A stretch of DNA of 64,000 bases, taken from Vigna angularis. Lineage: Eukaryota > Streptophyta > Magnoliopsida > Fabales > Fabaceae. Of the stretch, positions 61,725 to 64,000 are shown piece after piece. Each line of letters begins with the position of its first letter. The stretch's first letter is position 1. A program made the translations under genes and the position numbers. The notes beneath the pieces are model-generated. The model saw only the letters and a list, made by a program, of their open reading frames with translations. It searched no databases and had not been told where the DNA came from. The stretch is taken from assembly GCF_016808095.1 (NCBI RefSeq), contig NC_068970.1, forward strand, positions 12,382,501 through 12,446,500. Direction: 5' to 3'.

Positions 61725-62551
61725 ATGGCATTACGGGAGCTTGTACTGCTGGGGATATTGCTACTGGTTTGTGTTGCCAAGGTGCACAAATTAACATTAC
61801 CAATGTCTTTCAGATATTCAGATCTTCAAATCAACTTCTTTTTGTTCACGATTAGGTAAAAAAGATTAGGTAAAAAAGATGATACTGACCACTTTCCTTC
61901 TTTCTTTTATTGTTGTTTTGCAATACACAGGTTTCATCTGATGTTAACACAGAAAAAGAAGAACTTCGCTTTCCTGATGACCCTGTATGTTTTATTTTCT
62001 TGAAAAATATCAGTCAAAATATATTTCTTTATTATTTTATATTTTTTGTGCTCGATGTAACCATATACTTATAAAATCCTTACTGGAACTCCACTCAGCT
62101 TACAGTGAGAGACGGGAACAGAAGGCTAATGCAAGACATAGGTAAGCATGACAGAAAGCAATGTCTGTAAACTTTATTAGGTTGTTAATTAGGTTGTTGA
62201 GCTTCCAGTTCTAAGCATGGAGCACTCATTTCCAAGTTTCGTTCTCATAATTGTATAATAAATAGTTACTAAGTAGACAAAACAAAAGCAAAAGTTGTTA
62301 GTGTACTTGTGTAGTCTTAAATGGCACGAGTGAATAAACCTAATTTGTTTGGGTTTGTATACACAGATTGTGGAGGGAAGTGCAAAACAAGGTGCGGTGC
62401 CCATTCAAGGCCAAATTTGTGCCACAGAGCATGTGGCACGTGCTGTGTGAGATGCAAGTGTGTTCCACCTGGTACTTCTGGTAACAGGGAGCTCTGTGGG
62501 ACTTGCTACACTGACATGACCACCCATGGCAACAAGACCAAGTGTCCTTAG
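61725..62551 (+). CDS. GASA/Snakin-type gibberellin-regulated cysteine-rich peptide
   Basis: Secreted plant peptide of the GASA (Snakin) family; members are cell-wall or extracellular peptides affecting growth, redox and defence. Exons 61725-61781, 61931-61984, 62099-62141 and 62367-62551 join without frame break (339 nt, 112 aa), with GT-AG introns. Residues 1-22 are a signal peptide (MALRELVLLGILLLVCVAKV). A short acidic propeptide follows (about 23-51). The C-terminal 60 residues form the GASA domain with all twelve cysteines: CGGKCKTRC, CHRACGTCCVRCKC, then CGTCY and KCP at the end. The start is the first ATG after a TATA box, with a leader of about 40 bases. Four exons with the domain in the last is a usual layout for GASA genes. 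An antisense frame at 62189-62564 is a shadow. Which GASA member this is cannot be told from sequence alone. Confidence 0.95.
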
Positions 62552-64000
62552 ACCTTAGCTTCACTCCAATCTAGTTCACTGCAAATATGTGTTCTGCTTT
62601 AGTACAAATATCATCTGTAGACCTTTGTATTTCAAGACATCCCAGTCTTACGATGTCTTCTTGTTTTTACCTTTTCTAATAATGTTATGCTACTTTTCTT
62701 TAACCTAGTCCACAGCACAAGTCTTCTTAATTCTTCATCGATCCTTATCATAATCGATAAATATCATATAACCCCTCCATTTCGTGGTTCAGCTCCTAAA
62801 TATAAAATCTTAGGTTTATATTTATTAGCTTATTTTAAATAAACATAAATGAATTGGATTGTTCTTTTTTTTTTATCGTTATATTTTAATAGTCGTGAAA
62901 GTTAAATTCATCCTCTTTCTCTTCATCTCTTTCAAATTTATCAGATTAATTTTATATCTCTTAAAATTCATTCAAATTTATTAAATTAATTTTGTAACTC
63001 TTAAATCTTAATATGAGAGTTGAATCCAATTACTTTCTCATCAGTTTTTACAATTTTATCACCAGGTTATCTTATAAATTGGATTGTTTTAAGTTATGAT
63101 CTTATGAATTAATCGGATATTAATTTGTTGATGAATAATAATTAGTATAAGACTTTTAAAAACACGCTGTTATATATTTTTTCTTTTGGAATCGACTGCT
63201 TTTGTTATATTAAAGTTCAAATGACAATATTTTTCTTATTCGAAATATAATTAATCCTAATAAAGAAATATATTTTAAATTGTACGAAGTATAATTATTA
63301 TTAATGAAGCAATATAATTTAGATTGTGTAATTTAAAAAGAATTTAAAAATATTTAAAATTGTGTAATTTGTAATGTGTTTTCAAATTTGAAATTACAGC
63401 ATAGATTTTAAAAATATCTTTATGGATTTGCCTCAATTAGCAGCATTCAAGTTGGTTCCTCCAATCCGTCTAAGCAAGTTATATTATTAGTGAGCACGCT
63501 GCTTAGCCAAGTGTGTATCTTGCGCCAAATCAGTGGTCTCTTTGATTGTGAGGTCGATTAAAATGTGCCTAATTCAGAATTTTCTCTGAAATATTATGAA
63601 AAAACTAAAGAGGTTTAGGGGTGTTTTTATCTTTTTATTATAAATTTAATAAGGAGTAATTTAGGATTTATGGGTGTTCTGAGGGCGTAGGAAGAAAAAA
63701 GAGAGATACAGTAAGAAGCAGCCTTTGGAATATGCTTCGGGCTATATGAAACCTTATTTTTAAGGAGGATAGAAACAACCTTGGGCTATCTTCTTTGATT
63801 TAAGTCAGCCCACTTGTTGGATCATCCATCTTTTGTGTTGAGTGTTAAATATTGGACCTACAAAAAGCAAATTAGCTATAAAATTCTACCTTTAAAGGTG
63901 AGAAATGGATTTGTTCACAATTGGATTGATTTGGCTCTTTCAGTCTAGCTTAGGTTTTTTTTTATATTAATTTCAATGAAATTAATTTAATAAATTGGTT
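62552..64000. other. Downstream intergenic, AT-rich
   Basis: 3' flank of the GASA gene, then AT-rich sequence with no recognised gene or repeat. 63430-63960 is somewhat less AT-rich, but no open frame or terminal repeat supports a call. Confidence 0.45.

Overview
The window is plant nuclear DNA. It is AT-rich, with intron-bearing genes, chloroplast- and ER-targeted products, and many plant-type transposable elements. Several repeat families look like those I associate with legumes (Vigna/Phaseolus/soybean group), but that assignment is an inference from memory. Genes are sparse: six believable protein-coding genes in 64 kb, with the rest intergenic or repeat-derived.

Layout. 0-12 kb: two copies of a long-terminal-inverted-repeat element set in TA microsatellites (151-1329 and 5834-6775), a hAT-like element (1894-2829), a small conserved plant gene on the minus strand (4178-4420), a decayed LTR-like stretch (about 6.8-8.3 kb) and a TRIM-like fragment (10.8-11.0 kb). 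12.5-13.7 kb: an intronless WD40 gene of the JINGUBANG type. 18.0-22.9 kb, minus strand: a seven-exon organellar RsmG/GidB 16S rRNA methyltransferase; its exons were joined by hand and the frame holds throughout. Its last intron carries a TRIM-like multi-LTR array and a long inverted repeat. 25.2-26.7 kb: a complete non-autonomous CACTA transposon with a 3-bp target duplication, palindromic CCGCGG subterminal repeats, and four spliceable exons of a Ulp1-type (C48) cysteine peptidase. 27-38 kb: microsatellites, a LINE reverse-transcriptase remnant and a possible non-coding locus near 30.6-31.2 kb.

38.7-40.8 kb: a four-exon HhH-GPD DNA glycosylase. 44.1-52.2 kb: a 15-exon GH47 (EDEM-type, MNS5-like) alpha-mannosidase with one GC-AG intron and a LINE tail in its last intron. 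52.9-54.3 kb: two inverted-repeat transposons. 54.5-58.5 kb: a 4-kb solo LTR with a perfect 5-bp target duplication, rich in CG-containing GTTCGG-type repeats. 59.1-59.9 kb: a fold-back element. 61.7-62.6 kb: a four-exon GASA/Snakin secreted cysteine-rich peptide gene.

The genes do not form a pathway or operon; they are independent plant loci in a transposon-rich background. The most unusual items are the CACTA element with its Ulp1 gene piece, the 4-kb repeat-bearing solo LTR, and the TA-flanked inverted-repeat family that carries an acidic coding-like segment.
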